A stretch of DNA of 64,000 nt, from contig MU008164.1 in the NCBI GenBank assembly GCA_010909165.1, forward strand, positions 310,001 through 374,000, written 5' to 3'. The notes beneath the pieces were generated by a model. That model had not been told where the DNA came from, did no database searches, and was given only the letters and a program-made list of their open reading frames with translations. Origin of the DNA: Anthoceros angustus (lineage: Eukaryota; Streptophyta; Anthocerotopsida; Anthocerotales; Anthocerotaceae). The position numbers and the translations under genes were made by a program. Below are positions 1-10,060 of this stretch, piece by piece (the first letter of the stretch is position 1; each line of letters starts with the position of its first letter).

Positions 1-1570
1 TCTCAATATCTCCCACACCCTCCTTCTTTTCGATTGTGGTATAATCAACTTTTAGACCCTTCAGAGTTCATTTGAAAGCATTCACCTCCATGTAAGTCTT
101 TTCATATTGGTTTGCAAGTTCATTAACTGTTCAAATGTTTTTTGTGTTTTGATCACCGGTGCTTTTCTTTAGATGGCACCCAAAAGGAAACCGGGCTTGG
201 ACCGGAAAGAAGCAAGGGTCCTCCAAGTCATGGCTAAGCCGCATTACTAGGCATGTGTCAAGTCGGGTCCTCTCTGCAACTCATCCACCGCAGGATGATG
301 GTAAAGTTGATGGTGTCTTGGTGCAGTGAAGGAACATATTTAGTTCCAAAAAGGCATTCCTAAACCGCCAAGGCACTTCTCATCCAAGAAGGATGCTCGA
401 CGCCGGTGAGTTTGTGTAAGAGAAGAAGGGTTGACACTCGACTGTGGCATTGGTTGAAGGTCCTCTTGGAGATTACTAACTATGTCCCATTAATCCGAGA
501 GAGGGGTCCAGGTTGTGGGGAGAATGATTTCTTGATAACGACGATCCCATGGTTGTGAGCCAAAGCCTGTCTAGAGTCTAGAGATTTGTGTCTGTGGTTG
601 AGCAGATGCTTTTCTGAGGTGTTCCATACTGTTGTGGTTCGACCGGAGTCATCCCCGATCAAGAAGTGCTCGATATGTTTGAGAGGCTAAAGTGTCGGTC
701 AGATGACTTTGCCATGGGTATGGAGGAAATTGATGATGAAGAAATTTTGAGGAGGATTTGACCCGTGTCCCGGAGGGAGCTGTGAATGATGCTTTGAGTG
801 GTGGGGAGGATAGGTCAAAGCGGGAATAAGCGGTGTCAAGTCGCCGGGCCTTTATGAAAGTGAGTGGGGTCGGGGATGGGATATCGTTGAGGATATTCCT
901 TACAAGGATCTAAATCTTATTCGATACCCTTTTTCCATCAAGTTCGAATCAAGGACAACAGGAGATTTTCTCCAAACGTAAGTAGTGATGTTTTCTTACT
1001 TGTTGATTTTGATAGTTCGACTTTCCTTCACATGGTGATTCGATCTTCACTTGTGCGGTGATGTCTTTCTTTCGTGGGTTTAACCGATTTTAACAAGGAA
1101 GTGCATCCCAACCAAAGCCGGCTTGGTTCGATGTTCGTGATCAACATGTTTCATGGAATTTTCCATGGGTGCGTGGTTGCGTCCATGAAAATCAAAGGAC
1201 CTTGGGATTGTGTCATGTCGAAAAGAGGTGAAGTTGATTTTGATGATGAGTGATTCTTTCACAGAGATCATCAATGCTCATTTGGGCGGGGGGCTCAGAA
1301 AAGGTAATATTGTTGGTTTTGGGGGTGCACTTTGATTGTTCATTTTTGGTCTCTTAAACTTGGAGCCCTTATGCTTATATGTTTTGCAGGTGTGCATATT
1401 TTTGCATGACCAGGTTTGGAGTTCGAGGTGGTGAAGAGTTACATAACCTGCTCATTAGGGACTTCTCATTTGCAGATTCAAAGTGGACCTTTTGTTCAAG
1501 AGGGTGTAGTCTTTTGTTCATTGTTGTTTGATGTTTTGATGTACTGTATTGAGCTCGTCTTCATTTGCAG
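1..1570. other. AT-rich sequence, no supported gene
   Basis: No continuous reading frame with recognisable homology is visible here. The T-rich stretches with GT/AG-like signals resemble the introns of the decayed gene that follows, and a short ATG frame at 173 stops after about 25 codons. I read this as the upstream part of the same degenerate element. No terminal repeat is visible at the window edge, so the element may start outside the window. Confidence 0.35.
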
Positions 1571-1781
1571 GTATGAAGAACGGCATTCAAAAAATTACAA
1601 AGTGGATATGAAGAACTACCAGAGTGAGCATTTCCGTCAAAAGGTCAAGATCTACGAAAAGGACGTCATCGAAACCTTTAAAGCTGTTATTGATCACTCT
1701 CCCAAGTGGTCTGCACATGACAAGAATTTGTCAATTCAGGGGTTTCTCTTCAATTCAACCATTGATAACCCAAGATCCAAT
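1571..1781 (+). pseudogene. Exon-like fragment of a decayed gene
   Basis: A 70-codon open segment is bounded by a good acceptor (TTTGCAG before 1,571) and a consensus donor (GTAAGT at 1,782). It is rich in charged residues and includes VKIYEKDVIETFKAV and HSPKWSAHDKNL. I do not recognise the family. The following segments (1,880-2,010 and 2,530-2,680) look like its next exon but hold stops and frame changes. The most likely reading is a gene fragment carried in a mobile element. It could instead be the remains of a resident gene. Confidence 0.4.
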
Positions 1782-1782
1782 G

Positions 1783-3070
1783 TAAGTTTTTGGTTTATTG
1801 GGCTTGAGTTTTGTGGTTTGTATTTACTAACTGCTTGTTTTTGTTCGGCTTGGTATGCAAAACTTCGTGTTTCAAAAGGAATGTTGTCAAGATTTATGAA
1901 GACCATGGGGCAGTGGGCTTGTTGGCTACTACACCAATAAGAGCTGCCGTGTATGATTACACGCTTGACGATGGCTCGGTGCCCTCGATCTTTGGGAGAA
2001 GTGTGTGGCCATAAACGGATGCTGGATTTTCAAGGTAATATGTTGTGAAAGCTTGTGACATTTGAGTCTTTGTATGTTCCTTCCTAACGTTCTCATATGT
2101 TTGAGATATGACCGTTCGTCAAGCAAACAGTACAAGAGTTCTTGTTCTGGTGAGCGATCTTATCGAGCTTTTAAATGAAGAACTCAATCGGATGCGGATG
2201 ATTTAAGGGTGTTCTTCCGTCGTGTTGAATGTAACTCACGAAATAGTATTTTCGAGTCACCAAGATCGCGTCCTTGCAAGTGCAACACGTTAGTAATGTA
2301 AGTGTTTGAGATTTGTATCAAGTATGTAGGGACTTGTGTCAAATTCTGTCGACTTGATTTGTCGTCTTCCTCCTGGCCACTCCTGTTATTCATCATGAAA
2401 GCGGACCTGAACAATGTTGGGGTGAACTAAGTTTTTGTTTATTGGGCTTGAGTTTTGTGGTTTTGTATTTACTAAGCTTGTTTTTTTGTTCGGCTTGGTA
2501 TGCAAAACTTCGTGTTTCAAAAGGAATGTCAAGATTTATGAAGACCATGGCAAGTGGGCTTGTTGGCTACTACACCAATAAGAGCTGCCGTAACGATGAT
2601 TACACGCTTGACGATGGCTCGTGCCTCCGGCTGGAGAAGTGTGACCGCCATAAACGGATGCTGGATTTTCAAGGTAATATGTTGTGAAAGCTTGTGACAT
2701 TTGAGTCTTTGTATGTTCCTTCGTTCTCATATGTTTTGATATGACCGTGTCAAGCAAACAGTACCGCAAGAGTTCTTGTTCTCGTGAACGACGATCTTAT
2801 CGAGCTTTTAAATGAAGAACTCAATCGGATGCGGATGATTTAAGGGTGTTCTTCCGTCAATGTTGAATGTAACTCAAATAGTATTTTCGAGTCACCAAGA
2901 TCGCACTTGCAAGTGCAACACGTTAGTAATGTAAGTGTTTGAGATTTGTATCAAGTATGTAGGGATTGTGTGTATAATTGTGTCCCGACTTGTTTTTTTG
3001 TCGTCTTCCTCGTACCCTCGTTATTCATCATGAAAGCAGACCCCTGAACAATGTTGGGACTGAACTGAGT
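1783..3070 (+). repeat. Tandem duplication, two units of about 640 bp
   Basis: The segment 1,783-2,430 is repeated at 2,431-3,070. Both copies run from an intron (GTTTATTGGGCTTGAG) through an exon-like stretch (AAGATTTATGAAGACCATG) to the same downstream segment ending near AACAATGTTGGG. The copies differ mainly by short deletions, for example TCGTCAAG versus GTCAAG, and by extra bases next to CG. In one frame of the second copy the exon encodes DYTLDDGS, a motif reminiscent of OB-fold proteins, but this is too short to assign. Confidence 0.8.
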
Positions 3071-3596
3071 TTTTCTGCACCATGTGGTCCACTGTGTCTT
3101 GAAGTTCAGGTTGGTATTGTGAAGTTGCTTTGTTGTAGTCTGGCCATGTTAGTTTTTTTTAATCATACTGGTTTTTGTTTTTACTGGCAGGCACCTTCTG
3201 AAAGCAGTTGCCAAGGCATCCAGATGGATACTAGCAGACCAACGACAGGGTGTTCTACTAAAATTCCATATGTTGACAAGGTTGATTCTTTGGCTGTTTG
3301 TTTGTTGTTTTCATTCATTTTGGAGTTTCCTGATTGTGTTCTTCTTGGCGGTTGTGAATCCTTCGACTAGTGTAGATCTCCCTCATTTCAACATTGATAC
3401 ACGAGGGAAGTGGATGCGATGGCCCCTCTGTTGGAGGGCATTGTGCAGTGAGTGTGATCACCATCCGGTTAACCAGACAAAATGTGGGTGGTAGCACCTC
3501 GATATATTGCGACTGTTGCAAATGGAAATGTAAGTGGCTTTGAGCGGCTTGCCCGAATCTCCGAGCGGAATTGGAGAATGACAAATTGAAACAGAA

Positions 3597-3872
3597 ATGG
3601 AGTTTCAAAAAAAGGATTTGGAGGCACTTATAGAGAGACAGAGGCGAAAAGCAGTTGAATTACGAGTCTCTAAGCAAAGAGAGAAAGCCCTTGAGATTCA
3701 GAGGCGGAGAAATGCGGAGAGGAGACAAGAGCATATTAAGCATCAAGAGAAATTAAGCAGCAGAAAGAGCAGCAAGAGGTTCGGAGATTACAGTGGGAAA
3801 GACAACAGGAGCAGAAGGATGTGCCTCGAGATATTTCAACTGCTATCTGCGAAAATCCGTCAGGATCGGTAA
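3597..3872 (+). pseudogene. Coiled-coil ORF fragment, 91 codons
   Basis: The predicted peptide is rich in Glu, Arg, Lys and Gln with heptad-like spacing (LEALIERQRRKAVELR, ALEIQRRRNAERRQE), typical of a long coiled coil. It ends at a stop in 3,870-3,872. A possible donor lies just before, so it may be one exon of the decayed gene to its left. No family can be assigned from a charged coiled coil alone. Confidence 0.35.
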
Positions 3873-3926
3873 GCTTTATGCTTTTATTCTTTACTAGATT
3901 GAAAATTAATGGTTGTGTTGTTTTAG

Positions 3927-4079
3927 GTTGTGACCTTGCGGAAGATGGTCAATTTCCCAAGTCCTCGGCTTCATCAATTGGTTGCCAATTATGATAATGC
4001 TGTACAAGTACCAATCAAGCCAAGTGGTCGTGAAAATTACATTTTCAATCAGATAATTGTACAGAATTTCCCAAAATAA
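3927..4079 (+). pseudogene. Terminal exon-like fragment
   Basis: An acceptor (TTTTAG) is followed by 50 open codons beginning VVTLRKMVNFPSPRLH and ending in TAA. It follows the coiled-coil segment after a short intron-like gap and would be a plausible last exon of the same decayed gene. Another short open stretch at 4,159-4,323 follows a TTTGTAG acceptor (LVEASSLYRIYSSLV). I recognise neither. Confidence 0.3.
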
Positions 4080-4369
4080 GGTGAGTATCAATGTTTTCTT
4101 TAGTGTTTACTAGTAGCGTAATTACGGTTTGGGTGCTAATTTTGGTTTTGTTTGTAGGTTTCTTGTTGAAGCGAGTTCACTCTATCGTATTTACTCTTCA
4201 TTAGTTGAATTATTTCATGCATTCGGATATCAGAAACTCGCAAAGAAAAGGGTTCTTTGTTGGTTTTTGTATATCCCGGATCCGCATGAATATTATTTAA
4301 CAGAAAATGTTTTTGTCGATTAGCGATTTTGGTGGGATTTCTAGAATGAGCTTTTACTACACCTTTGGT

Positions 4370-4590
4370 ATTCACTTGGTCGCCATGTTTTCTACTCTAG
4401 TGCTCTATTTTCCACCTTGATGGTAGATCATATTCACCCCACTTGGCATGTTTTCTACTATATTGTAATGAATTTCACTATTATTAAATAATGGCCAAAA
4501 GTTCGATTCTCTTTCTTAAAATTCACCTGCACTACCCCGAAAAAAAACCAACTGGGCGCGTCGAGGCCCCAGACGAGGCCGCGACTTTAC
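4370..4590 (+). mobile_element. Element terminus with hairpin, copy 1
   Basis: This stretch is homologous, in the same orientation, to 46,575-46,775. Shared landmarks are ACTTGGT, ATGTTTTCTACT, TATTGTAATG, CCCCGAAAAAA and a final hairpin. The hairpin has GTCG/CGAC outer arms and GGCC/GGCC inner arms around the loop CCAGACGA, and similarity stops right after it. Two internal stretches read TTTTCTACT, like the end of a CACTA terminal repeat in reverse. A shared 3' end with a terminal hairpin could also be a rolling-circle element, but no CTRR end is present. Confidence 0.5.
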
Positions 4591-5329
4591 GATTTGATAC
4601 AATCTGACACAAGAAAGCAGCACAATTCAAAGCAGGAATCAGCGTCGCACAAATCGATGCAAATTTCCACAACAGAAAGGGGGTGGGGCCATACCCGGAG
4701 ACTATGTGAATCACGGCGAAGAGGATATGGCAAAGGATTACAGCGCGTGGTGAAGTCGCGTGCTGGGAGACAGCGCCAAAGGTGCTTCGACTGCTGAGAG
4801 CTACTTCGGCCGACCGCCTAATCACTGCGCCCTCAGCCCTGGGTCTTCCTCCGGGCCGCCTTGACGGCATCAAGGGGAATCCGCCCGCCTCTGATTGGTA
4901 AGCTTGGCCGCGAGAGCGGGCCAGGTCGTGGACAACATGCCTGCCGAGCACCTCTCGGAGGAGGGAGTACCGGTGCTCCGGCTCATGTGGAGGAGGCGAT
5001 TCAACAAGTTGATTCCGACCGCCTACTACCTTGAGCTCCTCAAGGCTGAGGTCCCGCGCCACCCTAGGCGGGCGGACTTCCGGAAGGGGTCAAGGAGGAG
5101 CGAGGAGGAAGGACCGGGGCAGTAGCCACGGGACCCTAGGGCCGGTTTGATGACAGCGGTAGGGAGAGCGGGGAGGAGGGCGGAGGGAGGGTCACTACAC
5201 CGGAGGTAAGCACTGCACTCAAGACCAAGGAAGGAGGAGGACCTGGGAGGCCGTGGAAGGCGCAACCGTTCGAGACCAAGGGAGGGCTTAGTGGATGAGC
5301 CCGTGATCAGCCGGTGAGGAGGTAGAACC
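4591..5329. other. GC-rich unassigned sequence
   Basis: Open frames exist on both strands because of high GC, with no recognisable domain. The stretch lies between the element terminus and the CCGGAC repeat block and may be internal sequence of the LTR-like element that follows. Confidence 0.3.
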
Positions 5330-5720
5330 AGGAGCTCGTGGTCCTGACTTTGTCCCGGACTCAGGAAAAACCGGCTCCAGTCCGGCCCTGAAGGAAGTCC
5401 GGACTTAGTGATCAGGAGGTACGAGACCGGACCACGAGGTCCGGACTCGAGGAAAGGCCACCCCAAGTCCGGTCCTCAAGGAAGTCCGGACTTAGTGATC
5501 CGGACTCCGACGGTGACCGGACCTCGAGGTCCGGACTCAGGAAGGGTTGGGTCCAAGACCGGACCCCAGAGGCAAGTCCGGACCCCGAGGTCCGAACTCC
5601 AGAAAGAAGGCCGGACACAGGGGACCGGACCCCAGAGGAAGACCGGACCTAGAGGTCCGGACTCCGGAGTCGAGACGGGGTCCTGAGGTCCAGACTCAGG
5701 GAGTGGGGAGAGCCACCAAT
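5330..5720 (+). repeat. Degenerate tandem repeat built on CCGGACT
   Basis: About ten imperfect copies of a 25-35 bp unit containing GGTCCGGACTC or AGTCCGGACTT, separated by AGGAAG-type spacers. CCGGAC/GTCCGG is largely self-complementary, so the array has strong folding potential. Blocks like this occur in the U3 part of some plant LTR retrotransposons, which suits the LTR-like sequence downstream. The open plus-strand frame (repeated GPRGPDSG) is a by-product of the repeat. Confidence 0.7.
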
Positions 5721-5739
5721 CACCCCCAGATCCGGCCTT

Positions 5740-6600
5740 TGGAGGCCCGTGCTAGGGCCCGCCAGAGACAAGAGAGGAGGAGGAGGAGGACTTAGTGGTG
5801 ACCGCTTGTCGCCGAGCGACTGGCTGACCCTCGGGAGAGGAAGGGTCCTCGCGGATCATCCGATTAGGTGCGCTGCATCGTGGCTCGGCTTTGGGCCGCG
5901 GTGCCAAGACGGAATCGGGGCCATCACCCCACCACCGACGGCGGAGATAGGAGGAATAGGAGAATAGTAGGCCGATAGGCGAAGCTGGCCCTCACTGAGT
6001 AGAGGTGTAATAAAGGCGCCGACCTTGGCGTAGTATAAGAGGGCCAGGCCCGAGTAAATCATCTTCTCTTGGTGTTGATGCGCGTTTCCTGCACTTGTGC
6101 GCCTTCTGCTAACGTGAGTCCCGAGTCACCGAGCGATAGCCCCGAGAGAGACCGATCAAGGTCCCGTGATGGACCCTAACGTCAGTGGTGTGTGCGGGGA
6201 AGAGCGACTGGGACCCTTGTCGTAGCAGGCGGCCGCGAATCGACGCAGTGGAGCCGGAGGAACTCCGGGAGGCGTCTGAGCGGACGGAGAGACCCGAGCG
6301 ACGGAGGAGGTCGACTGCAGCCACTGCGTTTTCCCAAGGTTGACGAGTGAGGAGTGGTGAGAGGAACGGACTAGAGGAACGAGTCGAGCGTGAACGATTC
6401 GGACAACGGGTCCTTAAACGCGTTTAGCCACCGTGCGGTGGACGTTCGAGTAGTTAGCGCAAAATGACGGATGTGTGTTGAGAACGGTCACAAAGTGAGG
6501 TGAGAATCGATTGAAACGCCAAACGGAGCCTATCATTCTCTTGGGAGCGGACTCCTTACTACAACGACATGGGATTGTGTACCGGCCGGTGTCCGAAGCC
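5740..6600 (+). mobile_element. LTR-like GC-rich block with TATA-like element
   Basis: After the CCGGAC array comes a GC-rich stretch with a TATA-like GTATAAGAGGG near 6,033 followed by a leader-like sequence, an arrangement expected of U3-R-U5. I cannot find a matching second LTR, a primer binding site or a gag gene, so family and borders are unknown. It ends where copia reverse-transcriptase sequence begins. Confidence 0.3.
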
Positions 6601-6614
6601 ATAGCCCCGAACGA

Positions 6615-6898
6615 AGAACTTTACATGTCAGGAAGGGTATGATCGACATACCCACACAAAGTACTCAAGCTGTTAAAATGCATATATGGGCTTAAGCAAA
6701 GTGGGAGAGTTTGGTACCTTACTATGCATGAGTATTTGCTTAGCATCAGCTTTGTTCAGAGCACTGCAGATACCAATGTTTACAAGCTCACTGAAGGGTC
6801 CTCTATAGTTCTCTTGGCGTATGTGGATGACGTTATCCTCGCTACAAATGACCAACAGTTGCTGTCCATTGTTAAGGACAAGCTCAGCCGCCGGTTTT
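6615..6898 (+). pseudogene. Ty1/copia reverse transcriptase fragment
   Basis: The plus-strand frame ending at TAA (6,896-6,898) reads CIYGLKQSGRVWY, VYKLTEG and LLAYVDDVILA, the conserved core of copia reverse transcriptase with the catalytic YVDD. Just upstream the frame has shifted, and ELYM plus a DRHTH-like segment are seen in other frames. Only about 90 residues remain of a pol protein of over 1,000, with protease, integrase and RNase H missing. It directly abuts the LTR at 6,911, so the rest of pol was lost by deletion. Confidence 0.85.
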
Positions 6899-6910
6899 AA
6901 TGATATACAA

Positions 6911-7156
6911 TGTTGATATCATAGTTAGGGTTTAGGGGTTTAAGTTATCCATATATTACCAAGATATGATAAGCTAGGGTTTACTAGATATGGTGTCGTT
7001 TCATTAGGGTTACGTCTGATAAGTGAATAGATACAACGTTTCATTAAATCTAGTTTAGTTGTCTTTTCATGCATAAGCAACTTACTTCTTTCTTGATCCA
7101 ACAATGTAATTATTCTATAATGTTTAATTGATCTACATTAGACCATAAAATCTTCA
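6911..7156 (+). mobile_element. Copia-type LTR (about 246 bp)
   Basis: The block starts TGTTGATATC and ends CTTCA, giving the TG...CA termini of LTRs. It is AT-rich and is immediately followed by TGGTATCATAGC at 7,157, close to the initiator-Met tRNA primer binding site of plant copia elements (TGGTATCAGAGC). This position makes it the 5' LTR of the gag remnant downstream. It might also have served as 3' LTR for the truncated element upstream. No second LTR was found to date the insertion. Confidence 0.7.
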
Positions 7157-9774
7157 TGGTATCATAGCATACCTAGTGTAGGTTGCATTCAAATGAATGC
7201 ACGTTGAAATTGTGCATCAGAAATTATGCACAATGTTTTCTTTGATTGTTTTCTTGTTTTATAAATAAGTTAAAATCAAGAAACATAAGATAGAAAAATA
7301 ATGGGTGCATTCTTGTTTTTATTTCTATTTTTATTTTGATGAATTCATATAGATTCTGCAAGATCAGGCAGATAGTCTAGCGCACCTCCAGATTGAGTTG
7401 CTACTTGAGCAATTCAATGGAGGCACACTAGAGGCTGGTGTAATTATGTAAAAATCATATAAAGAAACAGAAAATGCAGGAATTCGCATTGTATATACAA
7501 TCGTGGCACATAGCCATGGAAAATTACATCTACCAAAATCCCTGTGAATCCTAGGAGGAACAATCAAAATCCAAGGCGGATCGACGAAATGAGAGACAAA
7601 CCGCACATCAATTACATGGGCGCATCCTAGGTGGAGCAACTTGCCCAAATCAAGCACAAGGAGACACATTGCAGGAGCCTTCAACACACTTCTCGAATTG
7701 CGCTCCCAGAGCTTGACTTGACATTCACAATTGACGGCGGCAACATCGCCCACTTCGAGAACATACACCAACGCGCTTCACAAGCAGTACAATGTAGGTG
7801 TAAACACAATTGTTCAGCGTCTTGAGGCTAACAATAGGAATGTTGAAAGCAGATGTCGCCGATTGGTCATGTCGCTTGGCTAGCATTGATCCGCAGGATT
7901 TGAAAGAGCAACACACTTAGATTACAAGCTTGTAATGTTGAAAACGAGTTGTTGGCCAACCCAAAGATTGTGAGGCAAGACATGCAAGCACGTAAGTAAA
8001 ACTAAGCATGAAAGGAAGTTTGATACACCTAACTCTTGCCCTTCATGCTCCACTTACGCATTCAATAAGTTTGAGATGAGAAACTCTAAGATAGTCGCAT
8101 AGAGCGCTTTGGGAACAAACCATAGCCGCAGAGCTGGGAGCAACCACAAAACCAACACGCATTGTAAGTAGAATGTATGGATGGTGAGAATAGTGGCTAC
8201 AGTGCCCATGATAGTGTTCATGCTAGTGACCGTGAAGAAGACACATTAGAAAGCTTCTTCAATCAGAGGACAAACTCTTAGGAGTTCAGAACCCAAAATG
8301 GGTGACACATCCTCTACACATAATTTTGAATGTGAGTCCTTCAAGGAGAAGGACAGTTCATGAAATGACTTTGACATCCGCTTATAAGAATGGAGGCGTT
8401 CTCGAAATGAGAGGCCTCCTCAAACATGCTCTTGGAAAAGTAGTGAAACCAGACGAGGATCTTGGAGAGGAAGAATGGTTAGCTAAGGACAGACCAAATA
8501 CCTCATACGCAGCGGGCGACAACCGAGATGTTGAGGCATGAGGTGAATACTCCGAAATCATGAATCGTAAAGGAACTCTACGCAGGCGAACATGGTAAGC
8601 GCAATGGCGGCTCTAAGGAATTTTGAACCTAAGGATGAAGGACGGTGACTCGGAGAAACACGTGAGTACCTTCAGGACCCTAGCCTCACGGGGTGTGCCT
8701 CAAAGTTGCCATTGGAGATGAAATGGATGGATGAGGCTCCTTTCGCCCAGAGTCATGGTCACATTTCGTGACTTCTCATGCTCAAACACAAGCTACGTTG
8801 TTAGCTAAAAAGCAAGGCATAGAGATGCCCGAAATGAGCTTCTCACATCGTGAGTTCCATGTCGCAAGAAGAAGCAGGACCAACCATAAGTGGAAACAAC
8901 AGCCTGACACCTCACAACAAGGACGAGGAGGGAAGAAGCCCTTCTCCAAAGGAGGTGGTGGAAACTCTTCGTGGAGGTAGCTCGCGGATCCTCACCGGAA
9001 GAACAAAGAAGCTGTGAACTGCAACCGTGCAAGCTCGCCATTGGGAAAAGAGTGCAAAAGCGGGAGTTCCTCGCAAGGAGGAAACCACGAATCAAATGTT
9101 GTGGTAAAAGGTTAATACCCCATCGCTCTTATTGGGACTAGGGAGTTTGCTAGTCCATTGTCGCTTCCACTTGTCTTTCCTCCAAAGTGAATCAAACCAA
9201 CAGAGAATGGTTCTTAGATCGGTGCTACGCACATATTTGCTTTGATAGGAATGAATTTAAAACATCTGAGCTTTCGATCAATATGTTTACCTTGGGGACG
9301 ATAGGTCTCTAGTCTCACCTCGGCAGGCTTGAGTTAATAGTTCCACCGGAAACACACTCAAGTTAGAGATGTCTACCATGTGCCCGAGATGACTAGAAAC
9401 CGATCTTTAGAAGATTGAATGCACAATAATCCATGTCGTTCACAAGAATGCAGCGTAATCATAGATGCATTTGACCCTAGAAAGGTACTTGCGCATGGGT
9501 CTCGGACCATGACTGCTCCGCTCCATTTGCGCTGGAGTAGCAGTCCCACCGACACAAGACGCCTCCCTTGCATCCGCACAACAAACAACAAAGGCTCGCT
9601 TGTGGCATGCACGCCTAGGTCATCCTCACATGGCAAAGCTACAAAATTGTGAGGACTCAGATCAAGATGGACCTATTGGCCCCTTGACTCCTATACCCTT
9701 ATGTGAGGCTTGTGTTTTGTCAAGAAACACCAAGTCGCTTCAAGAACAAAGCACCTCACCGTGCTTGATGTACC
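7157..9774 (+). pseudogene. Copia gag to pre-integrase remnant
   Basis: The primer binding site starts this stretch. The middle is gag-like but broken by stops. At 8,900-9,080 a basic, Gly-rich segment (RGGKKPFSKGGGG) is followed by a degenerate Cys/His-knuckle-like stretch (VNCNRASSPLGKEC). At 9,599-9,740 the gag-pre-integrase hallmark LWHARLGHPHMAKL is followed by LCEACVLSRNTKS, a His/Cys zinc-binding pattern. Similarity ends abruptly at 9,774 where a CACTA-like terminus begins, so integrase and the rest were displaced. Order and strand agree with a copia element starting at the LTR at 6,911. Confidence 0.7.
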
Positions 9775-10060
9775 CTACTAGAAAAGGCAGCTATGTTACA
9801 CTTTTATATTAAGATTTGGACCCCGGATGTAACACTTATGTTGCAATTTTGGGGTCATGTAACACTTTTGGGCCGCTTGTTACACTTTGGCTTGGAAACC
9901 AAACCGGTGTGTTTGTTGCAACCATGTTGCAAGTGTGTTGCAATTTTGTTGAGATGAAGTGAGAGGCGCTTTTGTCCTCTCTCAAGATTGCAACAGTTGT
10001 AATATATAAAGTGTTACAAGAAAAGTCTTGTAACACTTTTGGAGGCTTGGTACCAACCTC
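9775..10060 (+). mobile_element. CACTA (En/Spm) element terminus with subterminal repeats
   Basis: Beginning at 9,775, CTACTAGAAAAGGCAGC resembles a CACTA terminal inverted repeat. It is followed by clustered copies, in both orientations, of a roughly 10-bp motif (GTTACACTTT or TGTAACACTT, and TGTTGCAA variants) through 10,050. Dense subterminal repeats are typical of CACTA ends, where they bind transposase. The junction lies inside copia coding sequence. A related terminus occurs at 46,784. The minus-strand TNP2 remnant downstream is a plausible body of this element. I do not find the opposite end. Confidence 0.6.

Noticed and set aside
4540-4590. Hammerhead ribozyme near the hairpin terminus
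   Set aside because: GACGAG and CGAAA are present, but the required CUGANGA core is replaced by CAGACGA and the stem order does not fit.
4370-4590. Canonical Helitron 3' end
   Set aside because: A hairpin is present, but no CTRR follows it and no rep/helicase sequence is seen in the window. Kept only as a possibility.
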